A program made the position numbers and the translations under genes. Below, in pieces: positions 50,866 to 59,994 of a DNA stretch of 64,000 nucleotides. Position 1 is the stretch's first letter. The number at the start of each line of letters is the position of its first letter. Location of the stretch: assembly GCA_050948785.1 (NCBI GenBank), contig JBMNEM010000002.1:310001-374000 (forward strand), given 5' to 3'. The notes under the pieces are model-generated. The model was not told the origin of the DNA. It saw nothing but the letters and a program-made list of their open reading frames with translations, and searched no databases. This DNA comes from JAAZMI01 sp050948785 (lineage in GTDB: Bacteria > Bacillota > Dethiobacteria > DTU022 > UBA8154).

Positions 50866-51705
50866 GTGAGGCGCTTTTTATTTTTAGCTATTATCCTTAC
50901 TTTTTTCATTCTCGGGGGCATGTTTTTCGTGGCCCCGGAGCGCATGGCCTCCTCGCAGGAAGATCCTTACCTGCTCCTCTGCCGCATCATGCAGCTGGCC
51001 GATGCCTCCATCGCCGAGGGGGAGCTTCATTACTGGGCATCGCTGGGCACCTGCCCGGAGATTGCTTCCCTGCCGGACCTGGAGGCCCGGGCGGATGAGC
51101 TGTTAAAGCGCATCTCCCGCCGGGAACCATTGAAAGCGGCCCGGGACAAAGAAGATTTCGCTGTATCTCCCGGAACGGGGACGGGTGCTCTGCATGACGA
51201 CCACGGGCAGGAAGCAGGGGATGGTTCGCCCGCATACATGATCGTGGAAAGGCACCGGGAGCTTAATTCCGGTGGGCAGCTGCGCCTTCTGCTGCAGCAC
51301 ATGGAACAGGAAGACAGCAAAGTCGTGCACCTGCTCATTACCGTCACCAAGGAAGGCGAGGCTCCCGAGCTGAGCAGCATGGCCTGCAGGCTTCCGGCCC
51401 TCCTGGGGCAGGAGATAGAGGAGGGCAATCTTTCACTCTGTCTTACGGGTCACCTGGCAGGAAAACTGGACACGCAAGAAATGGAAGCACTGGCCCGGAA
51501 TGTGGCGCAGAAAATCGGGGGAGAAGGGCTCCAGAGTGTCAGTGATGGCCAAATGGTCAGCGTGACCGGTTATACTCCCGATCTGGGGGATTACCTCCGG
51601 GCCGAAAATCTGCGCATCAATCTCAACCTCGCCCTGCGCTACGATGATTATCTGGATAAAACTGTTCTTTGGGTCGGCACGCCTCTCATTACCCGCAGCT
51701 ATTAA
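50866..51705 (+). CDS. ywmB: YwmB-like secreted protein
   Basis: The 279-residue protein has an N-terminal signal (RRFLFLAIILTFFILGGMFF) and then matches the YwmB family (TATA-binding-protein-like fold): YMIVERHRELNSGGQLRLLL and LQSVSDGQMVSVTGYTP. Its function is unknown. In Bacillus ywmB lies next to murAA and spoIID, as here, which strengthens the call. GTG 50866 follows AGGAGGG. Confidence 0.82.
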   Translation: MRRFLFLAIILTFFILGGMFFVAPERMASSQEDPYLLLCRIMQLADASIAEGELHYWASLGTCPEIASLPDLEARADELLKRISRREPLKAARDKEDFAVSPGTGTGALHDDHGQEAGDGSPAYMIVERHRELNSGGQLRLLLQHMEQEDSKVVHLLITVTKEGEAPELSSMACRLPALLGQEIEEGNLSLCLTGHLAGKLDTQEMEALARNVAQKIGGEGLQSVSDGQMVSVTGYTPDLGDYLRAENLRINLNLALRYDDYLDKTVLWVGTPLITRSY

Positions 51706-51726
51706 ATTGCCGTTGGAGGTGCCCCT

Positions 51727-52986
51727 TTGGAAAAAATATTGGTTGAAGGTGGCGTCCCGCTGATGGGCCGGCTCAGGATCAAAGGGGCAAAAAATGCCTG
51801 CCTGCCCATCATGGCCGCTTCTTTACTCACCTCGGAAAATATTATTCTGGAAAATGTACCCGGCCTGGAAGATGTGCGCACGATGTCCAGCCTGCTCAGC
51901 TTTCTCGGCGCAGAGGTTTACCGCGATAAACAAAGAGAGCGTATTTGCCTGAATGCCCGCCGCCTGGCGAACAGCACGGCTCCATACGGCCCGGTGCGCC
52001 GTATGCGGGCTTCTTTTTTGATCCTGGGCCCGCTGCTGGCCAGGCTGGGGCGCTCCCGTGTTCCCCTGCCCGGCGGATGTGCCATCGGAACCCGGCCCAT
52101 CGACCTGCATTTGAAGGGCTTATCCGCCATGGGTGCAGAGTTTACCATGGATGAAGGCTATATCGAAGCGGAGACGCCCGGACTGCAGGGGGCGGCCATT
52201 TATCTTGACTACCCCAGCGTCGGTGCTACGGAAAATATTTCCATGGCGGCGGTCCTGGCCCGGGGTAACACCCTCATTGAAAACGCAGCTGTCGAGCCGG
52301 AGATCATTGACCTGGCCAATTTTCTCAACAGCCTGGGAGCCAGAATCAAAGGCGCCGGGACTTCCCGGATCCATGTAGAGGGGGTCACTACTCTGGGCGG
52401 CGGCCGCTACAGATTGATTCCCGATCGCATCGAAGCCGGCACCTTTATGGTTGCCGCGGCGATCACCGGCGGCGATCTGCTGCTGGAAAATGTTCTCCCC
52501 CGACATCTTACCGCCGTCACGGCCAAACTCCGGGAAACAGGCGCCCTGGTGGAAGAATGCGGAAAAGGAGCCCTCCGCGTGCGTTCCCGGGGCCGTCCCC
52601 GCGCCGTGGATATCAAAACGTTGCCCTACCCGGGTTTTCCCACGGATCTCCAACCCCAGTTCATGGCCCTGCTCTCCCTTGCCCGGGGCACCAGTGTGCT
52701 GACCGAGACCGTCTTTGAAAAACGTTTTCTGCACGTCGAAGAACTGGCCCGCATGGGAGCGCGTATCCACATCGAGGAACGCGCCGCGATCATCACCGGC
52801 CGGCAACTGCTGCAGGGAGCTACCGTGCAGGCGGCGGATCTCCGGGGGGGAGTCGCCCTCGTCCTGGCGGCCCTGGCAGCCCGGGGATTTTCCGAGATTG
52901 GCGGCGTGCAGCATATCCGCCGCGGCTACAGCCGGCTCGTCGAACGCCTGCGCCCTTTAGGGGCCCGCATCGACCTCTCCTCCTGA
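51727..52986 (+). CDS. murA: UDP-N-acetylglucosamine 1-carboxyvinyltransferase
   Basis: MurA adds enolpyruvate to UDP-GlcNAc, the first committed step to peptidoglycan, in the cytoplasm. The 419-residue protein has GAKNACLPIMAA, the catalytic cysteine C118 in PLPGGCAIGTRPIDLH (the fosfomycin target), and PGFPTDLQPQFMALL. GGAGGTG stands before TTG 51727. The 3' end overlaps the end of spoIID on the other strand by 30 bases. Confidence 0.97.
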   Translation: MEKILVEGGVPLMGRLRIKGAKNACLPIMAASLLTSENIILENVPGLEDVRTMSSLLSFLGAEVYRDKQRERICLNARRLANSTAPYGPVRRMRASFLILGPLLARLGRSRVPLPGGCAIGTRPIDLHLKGLSAMGAEFTMDEGYIEAETPGLQGAAIYLDYPSVGATENISMAAVLARGNTLIENAAVEPEIIDLANFLNSLGARIKGAGTSRIHVEGVTTLGGGRYRLIPDRIEAGTFMVAAAITGGDLLLENVLPRHLTAVTAKLRETGALVEECGKGALRVRSRGRPRAVDIKTLPYPGFPTDLQPQFMALLSLARGTSVLTETVFEKRFLHVEELARMGARIHIEERAAIITGRQLLQGATVQAADLRGGVALVLAALAARGFSEIGGVQHIRRGYSRLVERLRPLGARIDLSS

Positions 52987-54015
52987 AAAAGAGGCAAGAT
53001 TCTCCACGGCAATCCCCTGGTAGTAATATTTCAAAATTCCGGCATAATCCATCCCTTCCTTGGCCATACCGTCTGCTCCGTACTGGCACATCCCTACCCC
53101 GTGGCCATGCCCCCTAGTGCTGAAAATTATTTTCTCCCCCTTCACCCGCCAGCCGAAGTAGGTAGAAGGGAGCCCCAGCAGTTGGCGCACTTCGCTGCCG
53201 CTGTAGAGCCGCCCGGGCCGGCCCATGCGGACCTGCAGATTGCGGCCGCTTATACTTTTCCGCACGACCTCCAGCAGGGGAAGATTTCCCTCGGCCAACA
53301 CGGGCAGGGCCTCTTTTTCGCCCTGCAGAGCGGCGGTATAGGCGGAAACATTCATCTCCAGCTCCAGGCGGTGGTACGGTGAATTCCAACAGTAAGGACA
53401 ATCCACACTCTGCAGGTAGGGGTAACTCCGGGCACCTCCGCTCCAGAGCTCTGCCGCAGCCTCCGTTTTCCCCCCGCAGGTGGAATGATAAACGGCGGTG
53501 ATCAGTTCCCCTTTGCAGGTGATCACCTGTCCCCGTGTAGAATTGACCGCTTCCTGAATACGCTCCAGATAGAAATCCGCCTCCTCCGCCGGCCACTTTT
53601 CCCGTGCCGCATGGTCATCGATCCAGGCCTGACAGCACGTACTATCTGTGCAGAGAGCGGCCCTGGGATGGTTTTGGCAGCCCCCGCCCGGGCCGGCCTT
53701 TTGCCAGGCATAGGTGCGGGCGACAACAGCCTGGGCCTTGAGCGCCTCCGGGTGAAAAGAAGCCGGCATCTCCGCCGCCACCACCCCGCAGACGTATGCC
53801 TCCAGCTCCATTTCCTGGAACACACCTTTGTCGGCAACATAAATCCGGAGAGTCGAGTTTACATCAGGGTTAAGTTCCTCGTTGGCTGCTGCCTCCCCCG
53901 GGATGGCCAGCATTCCTGCTTCCTTTTCCCAGCTCCACCAGCCCCCGGCGATTACTGCCGGCAGAAAGACAAGTGCCAGGGCAAGGCTGAGTAGATAGGC
54001 TAGCAAAAATCTCAA
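52957..54015 (-). CDS. spoIID: Stage II sporulation protein D (peptidoglycan lytic transglycosylase)
   Basis: SpoIID cuts glycan strands during engulfment, with SpoIIM and SpoIIP. The 352-residue protein has one N-terminal membrane helix (LLAYLLSLALALVFLPAVI) and the SpoIID domain: LEAYVCGVVAAEMPASF, ALKAQAVVARTYA, YHSTCGGKTEAAAELW and the final GHGHGVGMCQYGADGMA. AGGAGGG precedes TTG 54015. It runs against murA and overlaps its 3' end; in Bacillus the gene is on the same strand as murAA. The local inversion gives it a promoter region shared with the divergent SpoIIQ-like gene. Confidence 0.94.
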   Translation of the reverse strand: MRFLLAYLLSLALALVFLPAVIAGGWWSWEKEAGMLAIPGEAAANEELNPDVNSTLRIYVADKGVFQEMELEAYVCGVVAAEMPASFHPEALKAQAVVARTYAWQKAGPGGGCQNHPRAALCTDSTCCQAWIDDHAAREKWPAEEADFYLERIQEAVNSTRGQVITCKGELITAVYHSTCGGKTEAAAELWSGGARSYPYLQSVDCPYCWNSPYHRLELEMNVSAYTAALQGEKEALPVLAEGNLPLLEVVRKSISGRNLQVRMGRPGRLYSGSEVRQLLGLPSTYFGWRVKGEKIIFSTRGHGHGVGMCQYGADGMAKEGMDYAGILKYYYQGIAVENLASFSGGEVDAGP

Positions 54016-54180
54016 TTTTTAACCCTCCTGTTTGAGCTGCGGTGTCGCATTGCATGTCTGTTATATATATTAGCTGACAAGCCCTGACATTACTTAAAGC
54101 TTGTTTAAAACGCCCCTTTGTTGGACATAATATCCTGCAAGGAGATTGAAAAATTTGCATTTATGCACGGAGGTGAGCGC

Positions 54181-55284
54181 ATGTTTTTACTCACAAAATG
54201 GAAGACCGCAGTCATCCGCAGGCTGCAAGGAACATGGAAAGGTATCCATCATTTTCTTTTCTCCAGCAAAGGTGACTTTGGGGAAGACAAGCCGGAACCG
54301 GAGAAAAAAACTTCTCTTTTTCAGGCCTGGTCCAGAGAATTGGGTGGAATATTCCCCCGCGGCTATTTTCTGCTGGTCGGGTCCTACCTGTTTGCGATTG
54401 CCCTGCTTCTGGTCATTTTAATCTCCAAGCAGGGGAAAATATCTTTCCTCGACCTGCCGGGACAGTTCGAACTGCCGGGTCAGCTAGAAAGCAAAATTGA
54501 ATCAGATTTGCCGGCCGAGGAAGCGGGTAGAGCAGCGGCAGAAGAAGCTTCTCCCGGTGTTTCCACTTCTTCTGCAGAAGGGAACAACAAAAAAGATTTA
54601 ACCGCCGTTCCCACACTGCCGGTGGAGGAAGGGAGCCGCACTCCGGAGGAAACGGAAGAGTCAGGTGCCGGAACGGAGCCGGGCGCAAATACCGGCACCG
54701 GTGGAGATGCGTCGGAGGGGGATCTGCCGGCAGAAGCCGCCGAGCTCTTGCCACAGGCTGTTTCTCCCGTGTCTGAGTGGCAGCTCTGCCAGAATTTTGG
54801 CGAGTACACCAGCGAAAAACTGCCCTCCGGGGGGAAACTGCACAGCCTGGCCCGGGGGATAAGCCTTGCTGTTACACCCGGAACGCCGGTGGCCGCCCTC
54901 TGGGATGGCCGGGTAAGCAAAATCGGCGGCGGTGGCAGCCCTTACAGCCAATATGTCATTCTTGAACATGCCGGAGGCTATGCCACTTTTTACGGCAACT
55001 TACGGGAAGTTTGGGTCCAGGAGGGCAGCCGTGTTTACAGGGGAGAACACCTCGGGCTTTTACCGCAATTTCCTCCGGATGAGTCTGCCCCAGCGGCGGC
55101 TGTTCCGGCTTCCCAGGAAAAAAGCGGCGAAGTGCTGCTCAAGACCATCTGGAAAGGTATTCCCGGGGACGTCGACGTTTCCCCTTCCTGGCCATATTAC
55201 GAAGGGAACCCCCTGCTTTATTTGGAGGTAAGGCAGGGAAACAACTACCTGGATCCCCTGCCGTTCATCGGGGCCAGGAATTAA
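54181..55284 (+). CDS. SpoIIQ-like membrane protein with degenerate M23 peptidase domain
   Basis: The ~367-residue protein has a cytoplasmic N-terminus, one membrane helix (YFLLVGSYLFAIALLLVILI), a long Glu/Pro/Gly-rich linker, and a LytM/M23 fold near residues 210-300 (GISLAVTPGTPVAALWDGRV, then YVILEHAGGYATFYGNL). The zinc ligands expected in HxGID and YxHL are replaced (ARGIS and YGNL), so it is unlikely to be an active peptidase. This matches SpoIIQ, which links mother cell and forespore membranes by binding SpoIIIAH, and spoIIQ is the expected neighbour of spoIID and spoIIID. ATG 54181 has GGAGGTG six bases upstream. Confidence 0.8.
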   Translation: MFLLTKWKTAVIRRLQGTWKGIHHFLFSSKGDFGEDKPEPEKKTSLFQAWSRELGGIFPRGYFLLVGSYLFAIALLLVILISKQGKISFLDLPGQFELPGQLESKIESDLPAEEAGRAAAEEASPGVSTSSAEGNNKKDLTAVPTLPVEEGSRTPEETEESGAGTEPGANTGTGGDASEGDLPAEAAELLPQAVSPVSEWQLCQNFGEYTSEKLPSGGKLHSLARGISLAVTPGTPVAALWDGRVSKIGGGGSPYSQYVILEHAGGYATFYGNLREVWVQEGSRVYRGEHLGLLPQFPPDESAPAAAVPASQEKSGEVLLKTIWKGIPGDVDVSPSWPYYEGNPLLYLEVRQGNNYLDPLPFIGARN

Positions 55285-55334
55285 TCAGCAGTTACAGACA
55301 TATAATTTACAAATCCTACAAAGGAGGCGACTCC

Positions 55335-55679
55335 ATGCAGGATTACATTCTGCAAAGGGTGATGGAGATTGCCGAATATATCATGGAGACAGGCTTTACT
55401 GTACGGCAAACAGCCCAGGTTTTTGGTGTCAGTAAAAGTACGGTGCATAAAGATGTTACCGAACGCCTTCCACAGATCAATGTCAATCTGGCCGGAGATG
55501 TGCGCAAGATACTGGAAAAAAATAAGGCGGAGCGCCACCTGCGGGGTGGCGAAGCGACCCGCCAGAAATATCTTTCCGAAAAGCAGTCCCGGCAAGCAGA
55601 GGAAGAAAGCGAAGAAAATGCAATAGAAGATAAATGTGCAACAAAGGCCAACTTTCCCAAAAGCGAATCAAACATGTAG
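55335..55679 (+). CDS. spoIIID: Sporulation transcription factor SpoIIID
   Basis: SpoIIID is a small DNA-binding protein that adjusts sigma-E and sigma-K genes in the mother cell. The N-terminal 80 residues match closely: IAEYIMETGFTVRQTAQVFG and VSKSTVHKDVTERLP (helix-turn-helix), then KNKAERHLRGGEATRQKY. The tail of ~30 acidic residues makes it 114 residues, longer than the usual ~85-95. AAAGGAGG precedes the ATG. It stands before mbl as in Bacillus. Confidence 0.95.
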   Translation: MQDYILQRVMEIAEYIMETGFTVRQTAQVFGVSKSTVHKDVTERLPQINVNLAGDVRKILEKNKAERHLRGGEATRQKYLSEKQSRQAEEESEENAIEDKCATKANFPKSESNM

Positions 55680-55802
55680 AAAAATATCCCCGGACAAAAG
55701 GGAAATGAAACGAACATGGCGAAGTTAACCATGGAGAAGTTAACCATACACAGCTTTGCTGTGATCATGTTTCAGCCTACAAAAGAGAAGGGGTGCAGAT
55801 AG

Positions 55803-56846
55803 ATGGCCTGGTCTATGGATATGGGCATTGATCTGGGTACGGCCAGCGTGCTGGTATATTTAAAAGGCAAGGGTATTGTTTTAAATGAACCTTCCGTGGT
55901 TGCCATCGAACAATACACACGTAAAGTGCTGACAGTCGGGGAAAATGCGCAGCAGATGCTGGGCCGCACTCCCGGGAACATCATTGCCCTACGCCCCTTA
56001 AAAGAAGGCGTGATCGCTGATTTTGATCTTACAGAAGTCATGCTCAAGCATTTTATCTTCAAGGTAGGCAAAAGGCGGCGCCTTTTAAGACCGCGGGTGA
56101 TCGTCTGCATCCCGGCGGGAACCACCTCAGTGGAGAAAAAAGCGGTGATCGAAGCCGTGACCCGGACCGGGGCACGGGAAGCCTACCTCATCGAGGAACC
56201 CCGGGCGGCAGCCCTGGGGGCCGGTATGGAGATCTTCGAACCCAGCGGGAGCATGATTGTGGATATTGGCGGGGGGACCACGGATATCGCTGTCCTCTCT
56301 TTGGGTGAGACCGTCATCTCCTGCAGCGTCCGGGTAGGCGGTGACAAATTTGACGAGGCGATCATCCGCTACCTGAAAAAAGAACAAAATCTCCTTATCG
56401 GAGAGCGTTCCGCTGAAACACTAAAAATTAAAGTCGGCTCTGCTTTTCCCGACGATTCTCCCCGGACCATGGAAGTCCGCGGCCGGGATCTGGTCAACGG
56501 CCTGCCGCGCTCTTTGGAGGTAAGCACAGAGCAGATCCGCGAGGCCATCAGCGAGCCCCTCTGGGTGATCATCCAGGGGGTCCGTCAAGTGCTGGAGAGG
56601 ACGCCGCCCGAGCTGGCCGGCGATATTATCGAAAAAGGTATCATCCTCACCGGCGGCGGCGCCATGCTGGATGGTATTTACAAGCTGATCGCCGAGCAGA
56701 CAAGTGTACCCGTTTACCTGGCCGAAGACCCCGTTGGCTGCGTGGCCAAAGGCACAGGCAGGGCCCTGGAGCATTTGGATCGCTTTGCAGAAACCCTGAT
56801 CACCACCCGCAGCATGACCGGCATCGCCAACGAAGCACTGAGCTAG
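55803..56846 (+). CDS. mbl: Rod-shape actin homologue MreB/Mbl
   Basis: The 347-residue actin-fold ATPase forms filaments under the membrane that guide side-wall synthesis. Phosphate loops are IDLGTASVLVY and VDIGGGTTDIAVLS; the adenosine motif is GIILTGGGAMLDGI. Position after spoIIID points to Mbl, the paralogue found there in Bacillus. The stop codon (56844-56846) is directly followed by a family-A repeat, and a terminator comes 110 bases later. Confidence 0.93.
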   Translation: MAWSMDMGIDLGTASVLVYLKGKGIVLNEPSVVAIEQYTRKVLTVGENAQQMLGRTPGNIIALRPLKEGVIADFDLTEVMLKHFIFKVGKRRRLLRPRVIVCIPAGTTSVEKKAVIEAVTRTGAREAYLIEEPRAAALGAGMEIFEPSGSMIVDIGGGTTDIAVLSLGETVISCSVRVGGDKFDEAIIRYLKKEQNLLIGERSAETLKIKVGSAFPDDSPRTMEVRGRDLVNGLPRSLEVSTEQIREAISEPLWVIIQGVRQVLERTPPELAGDIIEKGIILTGGGAMLDGIYKLIAEQTSVPVYLAEDPVGCVAKGTGRALEHLDRFAETLITTRSMTGIANEALS

Positions 56847-56934
56847 GGTGGCAGGGGACGGTTCTCTGTCACCTTCAAGCCAGCCGCGGGGACGTACCTT
56901 GTGGTTGGGTGGCAGGGGACGGTTCTCTGTCACC
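56847..56934. repeat. Composite A-B-A repeat after mbl
   Basis: Two near-identical family-A units (56847-56873 and 56908-56934, with GGCAG in the left arm and CTGTCACC on the right) enclose a family-B unit (56878-56906: CAGCCGCGGGGACGTACCTT, then GTGGTTG). It starts at the base after the mbl stop. The arrangement shows that the two families can move or duplicate together. Confidence 0.9.
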
Positions 56935-56958
56935 TTCAATACAATAATAGCCGAAGTC

Positions 56959-56996
56959 AAAGGCCCTGCCCATCACTACATGGGCAGGGCCTTATT
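56959..56996 (+). terminator. Rho-independent terminator of mbl
   Basis: AAGGCCCTGCCCA pairs with TGGGCAGGGCCTT around an eight-base loop. The T tract is interrupted after TTATT, where the intron relic begins. Confidence 0.8.
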
Positions 56997-56999
56997 AAT

Positions 57000-57150
57000 G
57001 TGCGCCCAGCATGGATGCAGTCTAACGGGTGTAAGTCCCGAGTGCGGGTTGATAGTGCCAAGCACATAGCCAAGGGCAAGGATGTCCACCGTGAGGTGGA
57101 ATCTGAAGGAAGCCGGCGGCAAACTTCTGGCCTGACGAACAGGAACCGAA
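57000..57150 (+). mobile_element. Group II intron relic (5' part, probable class IIC)
   Basis: The stretch begins GTGCGCCCAGCATGGATGCA and continues GTCTAACGGGTGTAAGTCCC, the conserved 5' end of bacterial group II introns. GAAGGAAGCCGGCGGCAAAC and CTGACGAACAGGAACC further on match the domain I end found before the maturase gene. The maturase and the 3' domains V-VI are missing; a family-A repeat starts at 57152. It lies directly behind a terminator hairpin, the preferred insertion site of class IIC introns. It cannot splice. Confidence 0.72.
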
Positions 57151-57151
57151 G

Positions 57152-57178
57152 GGTGACAGAGAACCGTCCCCTGCCACC
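57152..57178. repeat. Family-A repeat at the break of the intron relic
   Basis: GGTGACAGAGAACCGTCCCC followed by TGCCACC, the reverse of the copies at 56847 and 56908. It marks the point where group II intron similarity stops. Confidence 0.85.
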
Positions 57179-57310
57179 GCCCTTGTTATTCTAAAACAAA
57201 TGCTAAAGAATATGATGTTTGCAATGGTTTAAAGATCCTTTGCTATCACTTGGAACGATAAAGGGGGACCTTTTCACTGATCTTGATCGGTTCTTTGTCT
57301 CCTCAGGTTG

Positions 57311-57337
57311 GGTGACAGAGAACCGTCCCCTGTCACC
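57311..57337. repeat. Family-A repeat near the DUF5693 gene
   Basis: GGTGACAGAGAACCGTCCCC followed by TGTCACC, the same orientation as the copy at 57152. The 130 bases between them show no gene or known element. Confidence 0.85.
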
Positions 57338-57350
57338 GGGTGGGCCTTGT

Positions 57351-59442
57351 TTATTCTCCCTCACCGCGGGCAGGCCACCGGCGGGCAGCCGCCCCCGTCA
57401 GGAAGTAAAGCAGGAGCCCGCCAAGCAGCCCCAGCCCGACCCCGTAAGCTGTTCCCAGCACGGAAAGGCTGACCGGGCGGTGCAGGTGCATGAAGGTATT
57501 GAAAAGGGAAACCTGCCCCAAAAGCCCCAGCAAAAGGGCCAGGATTTTGGCGCCGCGGACACGCTGGGCGGCCAGGGCCGCCAGAAGGAAAAAGCCCGGA
57601 TGGCCGATCAGAAATTCCTTAAACCGCGGACGGGCTACAAAGAGCACCTCCAGCTTGCGCCGCAAGGCCAGTTCCCAGCTGCTGACCGGCAAAAGCGGGG
57701 TATTGCCCCCCCTTACCAGGTAGATCAGCAGGACGCCACCGGCCAGGGCCAGCACGACCAGATGCTTGACCTGTATATGGGCTTCCAAAAAGTCGCGCCC
57801 GGCACGGAGCAGCCCCTGGCTGTTTTGCCACAGGAGTAAAAGCCCGTAGAGTAAAAAGGGCCCGGCCTGGGCAATTTTTACCCCCCGGAAAGATTCGACC
57901 TTCAGCAGGAAAGGAGTGCTCCCTAGCAGGCCGGCCGCAATGATCGCTCCCCCGGCGGTCAGCAGGGAGGCCAGTAAAAACCCCCGGACAAGCTTCTTTA
58001 AAAACCCCTTGTTGTCTCCCTTTTTCTTATTAAGGGCCGGATCGAGGTAAAGCACGGCACTCAGCAGCGGGAAAACAAGAGATGCGGCCAATGCGGCCAG
58101 CTGCCTTCCCAGAGTGTAAAAGGGCAGGCGCTCTCCGGCCAGCAAAAACCCGGCCGCGGCGAGGATGAGGACCGCCCCCGCCAAGAGGAAAAACCTTTTT
58201 CCGGCTCTGTTTCCCGCCGCGGCCTAGGAAAAAACCGGCCAGCAGAACCGTCGCGGCGGCAACGCCGGCACCTAACAGCGCCTGCACGGCCGCAGGAATG
58301 TTGAAGAGGGGAAAAGAGGAAGCCTCTCCGGGATGGAAGCCCGCTTCCTGCAGGTCCCTGCCCAGGTTTTGGATCAAGGGCAGGTAGTTTGTCCATTCGC
58401 TGCGGGGATCAAATTCCGGAAAACTTTGCAGCAGGAGCAGCCTGACCTTGCGTTCCTGCACAGCACGCAGGAAGCGCTCGCGGGCGCGGTTTTCACCCAG
58501 CTTGGCGAGCTCGGCGCCGGGGATCTGGTGAGTACGGAGCAGGCGGTAATCCAGAGCAGCAGCCAACTCCCGCAGTCCCTGGCCCTGCGTAAACTCCACG
58601 GCTCCCAGGGAGAGCCCCTCTTCCTGGAAAATCAGGCCGGCCACACCCTGCGGCACCGGATAAGTAAAAGAGGCCGCCGGGAAAGCTACCGGGCCAAATT
58701 GGATGCCGTTCGCACGCTTGATCTCCTGCAGCTGCCGGGCCAGAACCTCCCAGTATTTTTCACTCAGCAAGGGGGAGAAACGGGCCGGATAATTAAAAAG
58801 GGGCACGCTGCGCAGCCCCGCACGCTGCCAGGAGAGCATCTGCTCCCGCGGCAGGAGCAGCGGCAGATCTTTAACGGCCGGCACGTAGCGGCCGGGGATC
58901 GAAAGAGATTGGTAAGTGGCTGCGCCATCACCGTTTTCCGTGAAACGGTCACTACTTGACTTTTGCACAGTTAAAGTGCTGCTGCTTAAAGCGCCGCCGG
59001 TTAATTTTTCAACGCCCCAATCTCTTTCTGTGGATTCATCACCGGAGTCGCCCAAAGGATAAGAGCGAACCCGAATATTTTTGAACTCAACACCCTCAAG
59101 GAGGGGGGAAAGGGCCGCATAAAGCTGCGCGCCTAACTCCTCCTCACCCGTTACGATATAAAGGCTCGGGGTTAAAGAAACAATTTCCCCTCTTTTCTCC
59201 AGTTCGTTCAGGCTGAGCGGAGTCACGGCCACCGCTGTACAGCCGGCTTCTTTAAGCTCAACCAGCTTTTCATCCGGGGATTTGCCACTGCCAAAATCAC
59301 CGCCGATCAACAGGCGGGCATCCACAGCCAGCTCCACCCGGCGGTTGTTTTTCTCAAGCAGATACCGTGTACAGGCCACCCAGGCCCCTGCGACCATGGC
59401 AATCACCAGCAGTAGAGCCAGAAAACGTTTCCATGCTCCCAA
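57351..59442 (-). pseudogene. DUF5693 family membrane protein, interrupted by a frameshift
   Basis: Two overlapping frames together give one ~690-residue DUF5693 protein. The first (from TTG 59442, with GGGGGAAGG upstream) has a signal-anchor helix and an extracytoplasmic domain (LVELKEAGCTAVAVTPLSL), and it loses similarity to the membrane pattern after LGRGGKQSRKK. The second frame resumes at LLAGAVLILAAAGFLLAG and supplies eight or more helices to the stop at 57351. The shift falls in GGAAAAACCTTTTTCC (58188-58204): removing one base restores one frame. It may be a real mutation or a sequencing error. Family members sit near tagO and csaB and their function is unknown. Confidence 0.75.
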
Positions 59443-59478
59443 GACCTTCCCCCCTTATGAGGATTATTTTAGAAAAAA

Positions 59479-59565
59479 GGACAGGGGGACGCTTCTCCTG
59501 TCCCTTCGGGCAACAAGACAGGGGACGTCAGACCGTGTGATAAATACGATTCTCCTGTCCTGTCG
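59479..59565. repeat. Diverged family-A-like inverted repeats
   Basis: AGGACAGGGGGACGCTTCTC with CTGTCCCT (59478-59505) and GACAGGGGACGTCAGACC to CTCCTGTCCTGTC (59517-59565) keep the GGGGACG core and GACAG/CTGTC arms but lack the GTGAC ends. Confidence 0.65.
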
Positions 59566-59657
59566 TAAATCTTATCCAAAATCTCTAATCATTGTATCAT
59601 ATCCTGCCACATTGCAGCCCCCAATATTTCCTGCATTTTCGGCCCAAGTACCAGCTA

Positions 59658-59738
59658 CAACCACAAGGCCCGTCCCCGCGGTTGGCCCCTGCGGCTGCGA
59701 TGGAGCAGGCGGTAATCCAGAGCAGCAGCCAACTCCCG
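59658..59738. repeat. Family-B repeat with a 37-bp copy of the DUF5693 gene
   Basis: A family-B unit (59658-59685) is followed by a 37-base segment (59702-59738, beginning GGAGCAGGCGGTAATCCAGA and ending CCAACTCCCG) identical to 58536-58572 inside the DUF5693 gene, in the same orientation. No other part of that gene is copied. The rest of the 59443-59994 gap holds no recognisable gene. Confidence 0.85.
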
Positions 59739-59994
59739 GGGCAGATTGCAGATCCATGCTGGAAATTAGCCGGCAAACGGGTGGGGCCGGGGCAAAAATC
59801 CGGCTTGCAGTCTGTCCAAAGGTGCGGTAAGATGAAATGAAGTGTAGTTTCTGTGTGTTCACCTGGACGAATAGAGCTGGAAAGATTATTCGGTACATGC
59901 TCGCGCAACCGGAAGCCCTTCTCCAGCGTCTATATACATAGTTGATGTTTGCCGCCCAAGAAAATGAATGCAGGTAATGCAGGTGATTTAAGCG

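Noticed and set aside
54024..54100. Sigma-E type promoter for spoIID
   Set aside because: AATATA and CATGCAAT-like boxes are present on the reverse strand but the spacing is too short for the known consensus.
57219..57839. Plus-strand frame of 206 codons
   Set aside because: It runs through a family-A repeat and then opposite the DUF5693 membrane helices; no domain is visible.
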